In this document: positions 1 to 10,583 of the stretch, one piece after another
Layout of the letters: every line of letters begins with the position of its first letter
Numbering within the stretch: the first letter of the stretch is position 1
Assembly (NCBI GenBank): GCA_021432605.1
Contig: MU271143.1
Coordinates: forward strand, 4,163,277-4,227,276
Direction of reading: 5' to 3'
DNA length: 64,000 nt
From: Coniochaeta sp. PMI_546
Lineage: Eukaryota; Ascomycota; Sordariomycetes; Coniochaetales; Coniochaetaceae
The notes under the pieces: model-generated
What the model was told of the DNA's origin: nothing
The model's database searches: none
What the model saw: only the letters and a program-made list of their open reading frames with translations
Program-made: the position numbers and the translations under genes

Positions 1-1835
1 AGGCCCTTGCCCTTGCGGGTTGCTGGGTTGCCCGCAGTTGTTTCGTGTCGGGGTGGCGGAATTAGATCCGGATCCGGGTCGACGTAGTGATGCTGGTAGT
101 GAGGTTGGGGTCTGCTGCTGGACCCGGGCGACCGCTGCTCGGAAGCTCGCGCTCTCGCTGCATCCTGGAGGAACGCCATGTCCTTGTAGAACTTGGATCT
201 CATTCTCTTGTTCTCCGCCTCCCGCTCCTCCTCGCGAGTCATCCGCTTGGGTCTGGCGGGCCGAAGCAGCGGCTCGGGCTTCGGGACCTGCTTCTCCTTC
301 CCCTTCGTCTCCGGCTGGAACACTCCCATCATCTTTTGGGCTAGGTCCTTTGCCTTCGATGCCAGTCGTTCCTGAATTCCGCCATGCTTTTGCTGAGAAT
401 CGGGCACGGCTGCCTGTCCCGAGCTCGAGACTGGTGCTGAGGCCAATCCTGTCTTCGAGCCGGTCGATGTTCTGGGTGTAGCATCGTACGAGTTTCCGCT
501 GGTCCCGAAGGACGCTGAGGAAGAGGTGGGAGCTGGTTGGCGAGACATCGCGTGCTTTTTGTCTGAGCGTGGTGGCGAAGGTGTAGAAAACCGAGGTTTT
601 GATGGGGTCTGCCCAGATTGACGCGTCAAAAAGATCGCGTCCCTTGAGGTTGGGAAGAGCAGTTTTCGATTGGGAGGAATTGAATGATGACTGAGAGGCG
701 AAGTACGGGGTGGATGATCCGGAATCGCCGTCGGTCTGGTCAGTTTCTTCACTATCTGTAGACGATGAAACGCTGGCAGCCGAGTTGGACTCGCTCTGGC
801 TATATGCGCGTTCCAGCGACGAACTCTCGTAAGGATCTGAAAGTATTGGAGGTGGAGATGATAGTGGTGATGAACTGAAGTGGTAAGAAGTGGGTTGGTC
901 GGATTCAGAGGAAAGGTGTGAAATCCTGGGTGTGGAAGTTGGCGGAGAAGAGGAAAGGTTGGTGGGTAGTGTGGAATTTGGAGGAGGCCCAAGGTCAGGT
1001 TGGCCAGTGGTACTCAGGTCGTCCTCAGGTTGTCGAGGAAGCAAGCCTGGGGTCCCATTGGGTGTGTGGGTTGTGCCTGCGCTCATCGCCGAGAGTACAA
1101 TTCCGTCCCCTGGAGCAGACAGAGACTCCGTCGTCTGTGCCCCTCCGAAAGTGCTAAAAGATAACCCGGGCCCAGACCCCGAGCCAGCCCCGCTAAGTGG
1201 CCTTCTCATGGCAGCACCATCACCAAGGACAACAATTGACTCCTTTACACCCGATGTGCCTTGCGAGGCTACCCTGATAGTTGTGCCATCATCGCCAGCT
1301 ACAGTGATGCTGGGGCCCTCGTCACTCGTCATCGGCTGGTCTCCATATTCGGTGGATGATGGTGCTTCTCTTTGAGTCAGCTGGTCTTGGTACAGACTTG
1401 CTTCTTCCAGGCTTGCTGCGTCCCTTGTTTGGGGGCTTTGTTGTGGATGCCTAGGCTCACTCTTCACAGATATCTCATCCTGAATCGAGAGTTTTTGACG
1501 CTTTGACGGTCTCTCTGGGACAGCTTCTGCCACTGGAGGCGACGACCGAACATCTCGCTCCTCTGCTCTCCTGTCTAGTTCCTTAGAGGCAGAATCAAAC
1601 TGAGCCTGAATCAGAGAATAAAGACCGTTCTCCGAGCGAAAGTCCTAGGATCATGTTAGCAAGTGCTACCTAAAAGGTCAACATTGGTCCAGCGACGCGT
1701 CCGACTGACTGGTATGCCTGAATTTGTGCTGATGCCGGCACCTGTCACCACCACCACCTTCTTGGCTTTGTACAAGGAGTTCGCGATATCCTGCAACAGC
1801 AGGTCCGACCCCGGGGTAACATGGATGGTCGGCAT
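1..1835 (-). CDS. HST3/HST4-type sirtuin, NAD-dependent histone deacetylase (3' end outside window)
   Basis: Class I sirtuin of the HST3/HST4 branch, which removes histone H3 K56 acetylation in the nucleus. Exon 1 (1835-1710) gives MPTIHV and the NAD-binding VVVTGAGISTNSGIP. A 65-nt intron (1709-1645, GTCAGT...TAG) then joins DFRSENGLYSLIQAQFD from exon 2 (1644 onward). After about 330 low-complexity, Ser/Pro-rich residues, much longer than usual for the family, come GRDLFDASIW and the CYTQNID motif (around 483-463). The catalytic His and zinc Cys residues lie beyond position 1. Downstream of about 430 the CYTQNID frame loses coding character, and a different minus frame with strong G/C third-position bias (Lys/Arg/Glu-rich, with KDMAFLQ) is open to position 1. 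I saw no good intron joining the two frames, so this may be an assembly indel or a real frameshift. The start was chosen as the first in-frame ATG before the Rossmann motif. Confidence 0.85.
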
Positions 1836-1876
1836 GTTGATTATATTGTCGTCATTCAGGCTGATGGCTGAGAGAG

Positions 1877-1924
1877 CTATGGAGCGGGTATTGGCTCCTC
1901 CTTAGAACCAAAGAGACTCAACAT
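1877..1924 (-). other. Short upstream open frame (15 codons) ahead of the sirtuin
   Basis: An ATG at 1924 opens a 15-codon frame (MLSLFGSKEEPIPAP) that stops at TAG, 41 bases before the sirtuin ATG and in another frame. It is either an upstream ORF in the leader or the true N-terminus separated by an intron or indel that I cannot place. Confidence 0.3.
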
Positions 1925-4051
1925 CGACTTGCCAGGGCTCACATCATGGCGGCAATTGGCATCGACTCAAATGGCTGTAGATTGCCTTGTCGTCCTCCGC
2001 CTGTGATGCTTGGGTGCCTTGAGTTCTGGTCGGTGATGGCAAGCTTTGTGTGGAGTTGCCTTCAGACCCTACGTTTCTCACGGTCTGACGCGTCAAAAGC
2101 TGAAGTCGCCGACCGGGATGTGCGGGGTAGTTGGATATCGCGTTGGAAACAGCTTTATCGCCTTGCTGAAAGCACGACAATGAGGCTGCAGATGGCTTCG
2201 ATATCGATGGAAGGTCGATATCTATGAGGCGCAGAACAAAGAGCTGCCTCGTAACGCGGGATTCGCGGTCGGTGTTGAAGTGATGTGAAGCGTGGAATTA
2301 CTACCGCGATCACCGTGACGCGACAGCGCTACGAGCCCTGTTCGGCTGTTCCTGTTCTCCACAACTTCAGGAACCTAACCCAAGGGCGTCTAGGGCACGG
2401 ACCTCAGACGAGGCGCTTATCGGCGGCTAATCGACGGCTCATACGATAAGGTGCTGTCAGCCCGTCACTAGAGGTAGTGGTAGCCCTGTCAGGCTGTCAG
2501 GCTGTCCCTGTTCAAGGACAGGATGCTGAACATGTGGAGAAGTGGAACCTGTTCTCGTCCCTCTTCTTCCCCTTCATCTCTATCAGGCGCGCAAACACAT
2601 GTTCACTTTCTCAGACTGGGACAAGTGGTACTCCTGTATGACAAGAGCAATATGGCTTGAACCTGTGGGCGCCACACTTGGCAGATGGACAAGTACCTGT
2701 CGAGAACTGAGTGGCTGTGCGATTTGAGGCACTTTACATCTTGGTCTTGATGCTTTAACATGGCCATGATCATCTGTTAGGTGATCCAGCAATAGGATAT
2801 CCCAGCTGGTATAAGGTGCGATATGGTGCTGCATATGCAGTGCTGGTTCTTTGGACACCATACAAGTACCTCACACAATAAACATCCTACCTAGAAAGAC
2901 ATAACCTGTACAGTTGTGGTATCCGTGAGTGCAGTCTTAGTGAAAGCACTTCTTGCTCAAGGAGCGGCATCTTTCTCCTTTATTTCTGGACTTTGCTTCC
3001 AGCTATCTGCAATGTCTACACACTCTATACTGTTCTAGACCTCAAAAACTTCCACGTTCTTAGGTGGGTGAGAGTTTTCCTTTGGTGTGGTTTGGGTAGT
3101 CCCCAAAAGTCCGTCTTTCACTTATGCCTTGCGTTCGAAACAGTTGTCTAAGATAGTTACAGCTTCCGACAAAGACAGCCTTCCACCGAACGCTGTGACT
3201 TCGTGTCTGGCAAAGATTGAACAACGACTGGGCCCCTATCATCTCTGTCCTCGTAGGTCTCAAAGCCGTACAGCATGTAGTAGAACGTACTTGAGCGTAA
3301 TGCGATCATCGATCTGGAACACCCATCCGATTGCCCTGCGGGAGAGGAATCGGTAGGGAGATATCTTTCATGGGAATTTTACAGCGTCCACTGAGGAGGA
3401 TACAAGGTACTTTATCGGGTGCTGAAACACTGATTCGGCCCCCGCCAGTCGGCGTCATGCTTTGCACATCGCCGTGTTGATGACTGGTCCCCTCAGGTTG
3501 TCATACGTTAGCAACTGTCCCGTGTATTCGACACGAAAGAGAATGCACAGAGACCTCTGTAGTTGGAGACTATCAAATATGTAATTAGAAGGCTGTCACG
3601 GACATTTTGGACATCTGATGAAACTATCTTCACAGTTCGTGCCAAAGTTGCAATGACGTCCTACAAAACGCATGGTGCAGTGGTGGCGGCAATTTATGAA
3701 CTTACGCATATCTAGGCACAATAGACTGACTGTGAAAGTGCTGAGTAAGCTTGGATGACGCATGGTATTGCACCTTTGTAGGAAGTCAGTTGTGTCATAA
3801 AAACGTGTTAGAGGATTGAGATGGTCATCATCGCGCCTCGCGAACATTCTAGTGTACAACCCAGAGCCCAAGTCTACCTCTAGTACCCTTTTTGAGACGC
3901 CAGACCGGTGACCATACCGGTAACAATAGTTACAAATCGTACAACCAGTAAATGTTCCATATATACACTTCTTAAAGGTGAAAATAAAAGTAATAACACA
4001 AGGTGTAAGAAGCGGGGAGGAATGAGTGAAGTCGAAAGCAGGAAGTGTCGT
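1925..4051. other. Gene-free stretch between the sirtuin and TIM17
   Basis: About 2.1 kb between the sirtuin's upstream region and the 3' end of TIM17. Open frames here are short (under 95 codons) and resemble no family I know. The only repeat seen is a small direct repeat of CTGTCAGG (2486-2506). I see no RNA gene or transposon. Confidence 0.6.
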
Positions 4052-4687
4052 TCAAGCTAGAGCCAGCTCGTTGTTCGGAGGAGGTTGGGGCATCTGCATG
4101 ATACAAGCGTCGTGTCAGTAACAGACCACCACGAGGAGACTAAAAGTATTTCTGCGTTTGTAGGGAAGCAACTCACCTCCAATCTCGTGCTCCCCGCCAT
4201 CATCTTCTGGAAGCCGATACCGACACCCTCAATAACAGCAAGGAGCACGGCGCAGCCGATGGCACCGTTTCTCGCCGCCTTGAAGCCTCCCCGTATCGCT
4301 AGGGACCCGCCCGTCAGGAAGCCCGCCCCTATCGCGTTCCACGGGTCTTCTTTGTGTCGTAGGCCCTTGATCGCGCAGTCGAAGGAGCTGAAGAGACCGC
4401 CCCAGACGCCGAAGTTGCCGCCTAGAACGGGGGCTCTCATCTTGATCGCTGTAAGGGCGCCTATCCTTCGCTCGCCGTAGGGGCTGTTGCGGAAGCCTTT
4501 GATGCCGTGCCATACGGTGCCGCCTATCGCCTGTGTGGAGGAGAGTTAGTCGTGCCGGGAGCAGGGAGGAGCTGATCACAAGGTCCGGAAGGAAAGAGAG
4601 GACACAACGTACGCCCATGGCGAAAGCGCCGCCAAAGTCATTCAAGACTACCCATGGACATGGGTCTCGTGTGTGATCGAGGGCCAT
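4052..4687 (-). CDS. TIM17: Mitochondrial inner membrane translocase subunit Tim17
   Basis: Core channel subunit of the TIM23 complex, which imports presequence proteins across and into the mitochondrial inner membrane. There are three exons: 4687-4613 ([11 protein letters not shown]...FGGAFAMG), 4530-4177 and 4093-4052. The introns are 82 nt (4612-4531, GTACGT...CAG) and 83 nt (4176-4094, GTGAGT...CAG). The 156-residue product is the normal Tim17 length. Family hallmarks are [39 protein letters not shown], the [15 protein letters not shown] glycine-rich membrane segments and [19 protein letters not shown]. The last exon encodes a short Pro/Asn-rich tail ending ELALA. The start is the ATG of the conserved DHTRDPCP N-terminus; open sequence upstream is not conserved in the family. 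Confidence 0.96.
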
Positions 4688-5099
4688 CTTGTGCTGTAAA
4701 AGAAGGACAGATTGTGGAACCGGAGTGGTTGACGGGGGCGAATTCGCATCGTGGAAAAGCTGCGTGACGTGATGTTCGCGGCCGATGATTATTTCTGTGG
4801 GGCCGCCGCAACCCCCACTTATCCGCCGGCGCCGGGCCCGTGCCTGGCCGGGTGGAGTTTCGTCCAGGAAGACGCTGTTTACAATTGTTGACCTGGAATC
4901 GAGACTGGCCCAGTGCAATCACATTTATCTCAAGCTAGGGATGTAATCGTGAGACGTTGGCTGACAAGTGCCCTGTAGCTGCTTGTGAGACCATCTAATT
5001 TCGAGCTGCGTTACAGCTGCCGTGGATGTCCATCTCTGAGCCCTGCTACTCAACAGATATACGCCTATTTACGACCAGAGAACATTGCAAGCTTCATCC
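4688..5099. other. Spacer, TIM17 promoter and RQT4-like 3' flank
   Basis: 412 bp containing the leader and promoter of TIM17 and the 3' flank of the next minus-strand gene. I see nothing else in it. Confidence 0.5.
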
Positions 5100-6752
5100 T
5101 CAAGCGGGTTCATCCCCTCCACCAGCTGTTTGAGCATCAGTTGAGCCCCCGTAGACGCCTCCATCCAGTATCACAGCTTCATTGTCGTCCAGATCATCCT
5201 GCACCCTCCTCCACCTCGTCTTCCTGTCCTTCCTCCCTTCCAACTCAACCCCTTTCTCTTTCACCTCATAAACAGGCTTGATGACCCCGCCCAGGAGAGG
5301 ATTTCTACTGAACGCACCTCCAGTGCCACCAGACACATGGCTACTCTCAACCTCCGCCACAACCGGTGTTCCATAGTCCACACCGTCGGGCTCATCCCAC
5401 GTCGGACTCGGCGGCCGTTCGATGGCCGCCATCTTCTTGACCACCTTCTTGCCGACGAGATCGATGCTGACAACCTGCCTCCTCTTCTCGTACTCCGGGC
5501 GAGCGTTCCACTCCATCTCCCGCAGCAGCTTCTGCTGCTTCTTGAGCTCCCGCGCCCTCTCCTCCGGGCTAGCCCACATGCTGCCGCCCGTCACAACGTC
5601 AAAGTCGGCCGCTTCGTCGCGGACCGTCGTCCGGCGCGCGTTCTGGGCCTGAAAGGCGAGGAGCTTGTCGCGGTGTTCCCTGGCCTTCGCTTCCGCGGCA
5701 CTGATCTCCTCGAGTCCGGTCCTGGGAGCGGTGAAGGGCCGTGGGGCCGTGGCGACGTCCGGTCTGCGGTGCGCGTCCCGGTCGGCCGCCATCTTCTCCC
5801 GGCCTCTCTCGGCCTTGAGTTCCTTGATCATGCCCTGGACCTCCGAGGTGCTGAGTAAGGGCGTGCCGCAGAAGGTACACGGCCCTAGACCCTCCTTCAC
5901 GCAGATGACCTTTCCGCAGCTGAGACAGTTGGGTGCCGCCGTCTGCAGCGGATGCCTTGTTGCGACACAGTTGCATCTGCGAGCGGCAATGCCCGCTGGG
6001 GAGTTTGACGGGTGCTTCGGGTTAGTGGTAAGCTCGAGAGAGCGAATGGCTTCGTCCAAGTCTGTGACGGCCGTCGAGGCGCCGTGCATGGGAGTGCCGC
6101 CTGTGATGGAGATCTTGGTAGCTGACGGCTTAGGCCCAGGTCCCGGTGTTGATGATCTCGAGGCTGGATTTGAGCTCGGCCTCGAGTTGGGCCTAGATTG
6201 GGATTTTGGAGCTAATAAATCCGATACAAGACTACCTACAGCCGATGGTGGTGCTTTTGAAGGCGGAGGTGTTGCTGATTTCGGTGGAGGTGCTTTGCTC
6301 GGTCCGTCGTTCGCATGTGACGGGGTTGAAGTGCCAGACCTTGCGGGCATGTAGTCATCCTCCTGACTCTTCTTGCTATAAGCCATACCCGGGGTGGGCC
6401 CGAGAGGAGCAACTGGCCGAGGCGCTGGAGTGTGAAGCGGAGCCTTCTTCTTCTTCTGGCCACGCTGTGGCTTAGGCACGCCTTCGATATCGCTCCCCTG
6501 CGGTGTCCTGGAGCTGGCGGAAGCATACCCGGATCCAGATCCTTGTGCCGGGGACGACGACACCTTTGCTTTGGGGTCTGCTCTTCGTGAGTTGAAGGAC
6601 GAGATAAATTCGATAACCTGCGGTGAGTCGCCGAGCAAGTTGGTGAAATGCTCGGCTGCCTCATTTTTAGAGAGTGTCGATGCGTATTCAAGGACCTGCT
6701 GGAGCTCCGAGTCCGGCAGCGGAAGCAGCCTAGACAGCTGTGAGAGTGACAT
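5100..6752 (-). CDS. RQT4/TRIP4-like C2HC5 zinc-finger protein (ribosome quality control trigger)
   Basis: Single-exon gene of 550 residues. Residues 260-295 form the C2HC5 zinc finger of activating signal cointegrator 1: CNC, a His, CLSC, a further Cys and CTFC. In yeast the corresponding protein, Rqt4, works with the Slh1 helicase and Cue3 to split collided ribosomes. The N-terminal 55 residues are helical (SQLSRLLPLPDSELQQVLEYA), as in Rqt4/TRIP4. Residues 60-230 are Ser/Pro-rich and probably disordered. The C-terminal half carries charged helices (EERARELKKQQKLLREMEWNARPEYEKRR), the usual TRIP4-family region. No ASCH domain is present, as expected for fungi. Several long open frames on the plus strand across this gene are antisense shadows. 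Confidence 0.85.
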   Translation of the reverse strand: MSLSQLSRLLPLPDSELQQVLEYASTLSKNEAAEHFTNLLGDSPQVIEFISSFNSRRADPKAKVSSSPAQGSGSGYASASSRTPQGSDIEGVPKPQRGQKKKKAPLHTPAPRPVAPLGPTPGMAYSKKSQEDDYMPARSGTSTPSHANDGPSKAPPPKSATPPPSKAPPSAVGSLVSDLLAPKSQSRPNSRPSSNPASRSSTPGPGPKPSATKISITGGTPMHGASTAVTDLDEAIRSLELTTNPKHPSNSPAGIAARRCNCVATRHPLQTAAPNCLSCGKVICVKEGLGPCTFCGTPLLSTSEVQGMIKELKAERGREKMAADRDAHRRPDVATAPRPFTAPRTGLEEISAAEAKAREHRDKLLAFQAQNARRTTVRDEAADFDVVTGGSMWASPEERARELKKQQKLLREMEWNARPEYEKRRQVVSIDLVGKKVVKKMAAIERPPSPTWDEPDGVDYGTPVVAEVESSHVSGGTGGAFSRNPLLGGVIKPVYEVKEKGVELEGRKDRKTRWRRVQDDLDDNEAVILDGGVYGGSTDAQTAGGGDEPA

Positions 6753-7430
6753 CTTCGTAGCTCTGTCACTTAGCTGACGTTAAGACTCGGTGTGAAGTGG
6801 GTGTTGGTCGACGAGACACTGGATATCGAGTTTGATTACTGCCCTGTACACACAGTAAGGCGTTCAGTGGCGCGAGTTTTGGTTGAGCGTCATGCACTGT
6901 GTATGAGTAATGCTTGGGAGCCCCGCCAGAGCGGAATGAAGGTGGGTCTGCTTGAGTCCGCCCAAATCTGATTATCGGTGGTCAACCTCCGTCTTTCACT
7001 TCAACTGGCACTTCAAGACGCTGCCCCACGGCTGTCACGGCATGATTGAGCAAACGACACTCAATTCTGGCTCATTTATCGGCAATGACTCTAGATGATG
7101 GTACAGCAGCTGTCAATGCTCGATAATGGATCGAACCTTGGGTCTCTTCATCGCAATACTCCGTCAGGACGCTCTCATTTGGTGGTTGATCATGGCTTCC
7201 AGACCACTCTCCTTTCATATCTCGGTTGTAGGATATCAGCAACGTCACAGCTATTACTGCTGGTAGATAACATGATGCGTATTATGAAGAGCCTTTTATA
7301 TTCCCTGAACACTGTTGAGCATGGGATATAAGATCTGCATAGGCCGCACTCAGCAAGTGCTGGTGCTCTCCAGAGAGCTTGTCTTCTCCGTCTACGTCAT
7401 TTGATATCTCGTCGTGGTTCTCAAGCCAGC
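6753..7430. other. Divergent promoter region, RQT4-like / GH7
   Basis: 678 bp between two divergently transcribed genes. It carries a TATA-like box for the GH7 gene (7327-7332). No other element was recognised. Confidence 0.5.
7327..7332 (+). promoter_or_regulatory. TATA-like box of the GH7 gene
   Basis: TATAAG lies 104 bp upstream of the GH7 ATG, a distance shared with the other glycoside hydrolase genes of the window. Confidence 0.4.
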
Positions 7431-8814
7431 ATGGCTCAGCGACTCTCTTTGCTGTCAGTGGTTCTGGGGGCGGTCTTTGCGCAGCAGACGGGTAAGCTGA
7501 CGCCTGAAGTCCATCCCTTGCTGCCATCCTGGGAATGCACCGTGGCCGGAGGATGCGTGCAGAAGAACACGTCCATCGTCCTCGACTCGGACTACCGGTG
7601 GACTCATACCGTCAACGGTTACGACAACTGCAAGTCGACTGGTCTCAATGCCACTCTGTGTCCCGACGCGAAGACTTGCTCCGCCAATTGTGCCCTGGAA
7701 GGTGTTGACTACGGCAGCTACGGCATCTTCACTAATGGCAGTGAATTGACTCTTACGCTCTTCGTCAACAAGACGGACGGCACGAGTCTGTCATCTCCAA
7801 GGGTCTATCTCCTGGCGAACGATACCACCTACGATATGTTCTCGCTGCTGAACAGGGAGCTTACCTTCGACGTGGACCTGAGCCAGCTGCCCTGTGGCAC
7901 GAACGGCGCGCTCTATCTCAGCGAGATGTCCGCCACCGGAGGCCGAAGTGACCTGAATCCAGCTGGAGCAGCTTATGGTACAGGCTACTGCGACGCACAG
8001 TGCCCTACACCTGCATTCATCAATGGCGAAGTGAGCTCACCGAGTCCGAACGTACGGTCGCTCCCACTGACCAGAGCTCTAGGCTAACATCGGCAACTAC
8101 GGGGCGTGCTGCAACGAAATGGACATTTGGGAGGCCAATAGTGCCGCAACCGCGTTCACCCCTCACCCCTGCAACGTCACCGGCCTGTACAAATGCACCG
8201 GCGCCCTCTGCGGCAATGCCGACAAGTATTCCTCCGTCTGCGACAAGGACGGCTGCGACTACAACGCATACCGTCTCGGCCAGGTCGCATATTACCAGCC
8301 GAATGCCACAGTCGACACCAACAGGAAATTCACTGTAGTCACCCAGTTCCTAACCACAACAGGCAACTCGACCGGCGACCTCCGCGAGATCCGCCGCCTC
8401 TACGTACAAGACGACAAGATCATCGAGAACGCCATCGTCCAGGTCCCGGGCATCGACAAGGGCAACAGCCTGACGGACGAGTTCTGCGCGCAGGAGAAGA
8501 AGGCTTTCGGCGGGGTCAATGCGTTCGCCGCCCAGGGCGGCATGCGGGGCATGGGAGAGGCGCTACGCAGGGGGATGGTGCTGGTCTTCAGCGTCTGGGA
8601 TGACGCGGGCAGCTCGATGAAGTGGCTCGATGCGACGTATCCGGACAACTCGGATCCGACTAAAGATCCCGGTACCGCACGCGGGCCGTGTAAGCCTGAC
8701 GAGGGGAAGGCGGAGGACTTGGTCCGCACCGCGCCGTGGACGCGGGTTAAGTTCTCGAATGTGAAGAGTGGGGAGATTGGGAGTACTTATAAGGGGAAGA
8801 ACAAGGTTTCTTGA
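7431..8814 (+). CDS. GH7 endo-beta-1,4-glucanase (EG I / Cel7B type), no CBM
   Basis: Secreted retaining endoglucanase that cuts internal beta-1,4 bonds of cellulose. Exon 1 is 7431-8030, exon 2 is 8083-8814, with a 52-nt intron (GTGAGC...CTAG, branch CACTGAC). The protein has 443 residues. The signal peptide is about residues 1-18 (MAQRLSLLSVVLGAVFAQ) and the mature protein starts QTGKLTPEVHP. The GH7 active site ExDxxE appears as EMDIWE, with E212 the predicted nucleophile, D214 the helper and E217 the acid/base. CCNEMD and GCDYNAY are endoglucanase-like rather than cellobiohydrolase-like, and the short loops fit an open cleft. The protein ends soon after GEIGSTYKGK, so there is neither linker nor CBM1. 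The intron falls just before the active-site exon. Confidence 0.95.
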
Positions 8815-9191
8815 GCTACCTTTCGCTGAGACATACGGCATTGATGGCACACTAAGGATGTAGAGATAGAAAGACTATGCTTTCGCAGTAGTAGGTCGTA
8901 TAGACTTGATCATCAGTATGTACAAGGAGACACGTAATCAAGCTGCGTCCGCGGAAGCTATGTACAGCGCGGGAAAATATGGACAGATGTTGAACTTGAG
9001 TCAAATGCTCGAGAGATAGGGAAAAATATGAAGCGGCAAGGAAAGACGACACAGCGAAGCCTCCAGTTCCCCCCTGCCCGGTGCGGGAGCATATGCTAAT
9101 CGCAATATAAAAGAGTGACTTGAACATGTGAAAATTGCCCAAAAGGATCGACCGGTTGGCCCCCTTGGTGTGGATTTGATCATGAAAGCGT
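8815..9191. other. Convergent 3' spacer, GH7 / chitinase
   Basis: 377 bp between the stop codons of two converging genes. I see nothing beyond presumed 3' UTRs. Confidence 0.5.

Positions 9192-10583
<1,392 letters not shown>

Noticed and set aside
2486-2506. Direct repeat of CTGTCAGG as a possible element end
   Set aside because: Only two and a half 8-bp copies, with no inverted partner and no transposase nearby.
5337-6475. Long plus-strand open frames (up to 229 codons) opposite the RQT4-like gene
   Set aside because: They overlap a minus-strand gene with a recognisable zinc finger; GC-rich third positions on one strand create long antisense frames. They contain no domain.
7431-8814. GH7 gene as a cellobiohydrolase I
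   Set aside because: The CCNEMD active-site context, short loops, GCDYNAY and lack of a linker-CBM1 fit the endoglucanase branch better.
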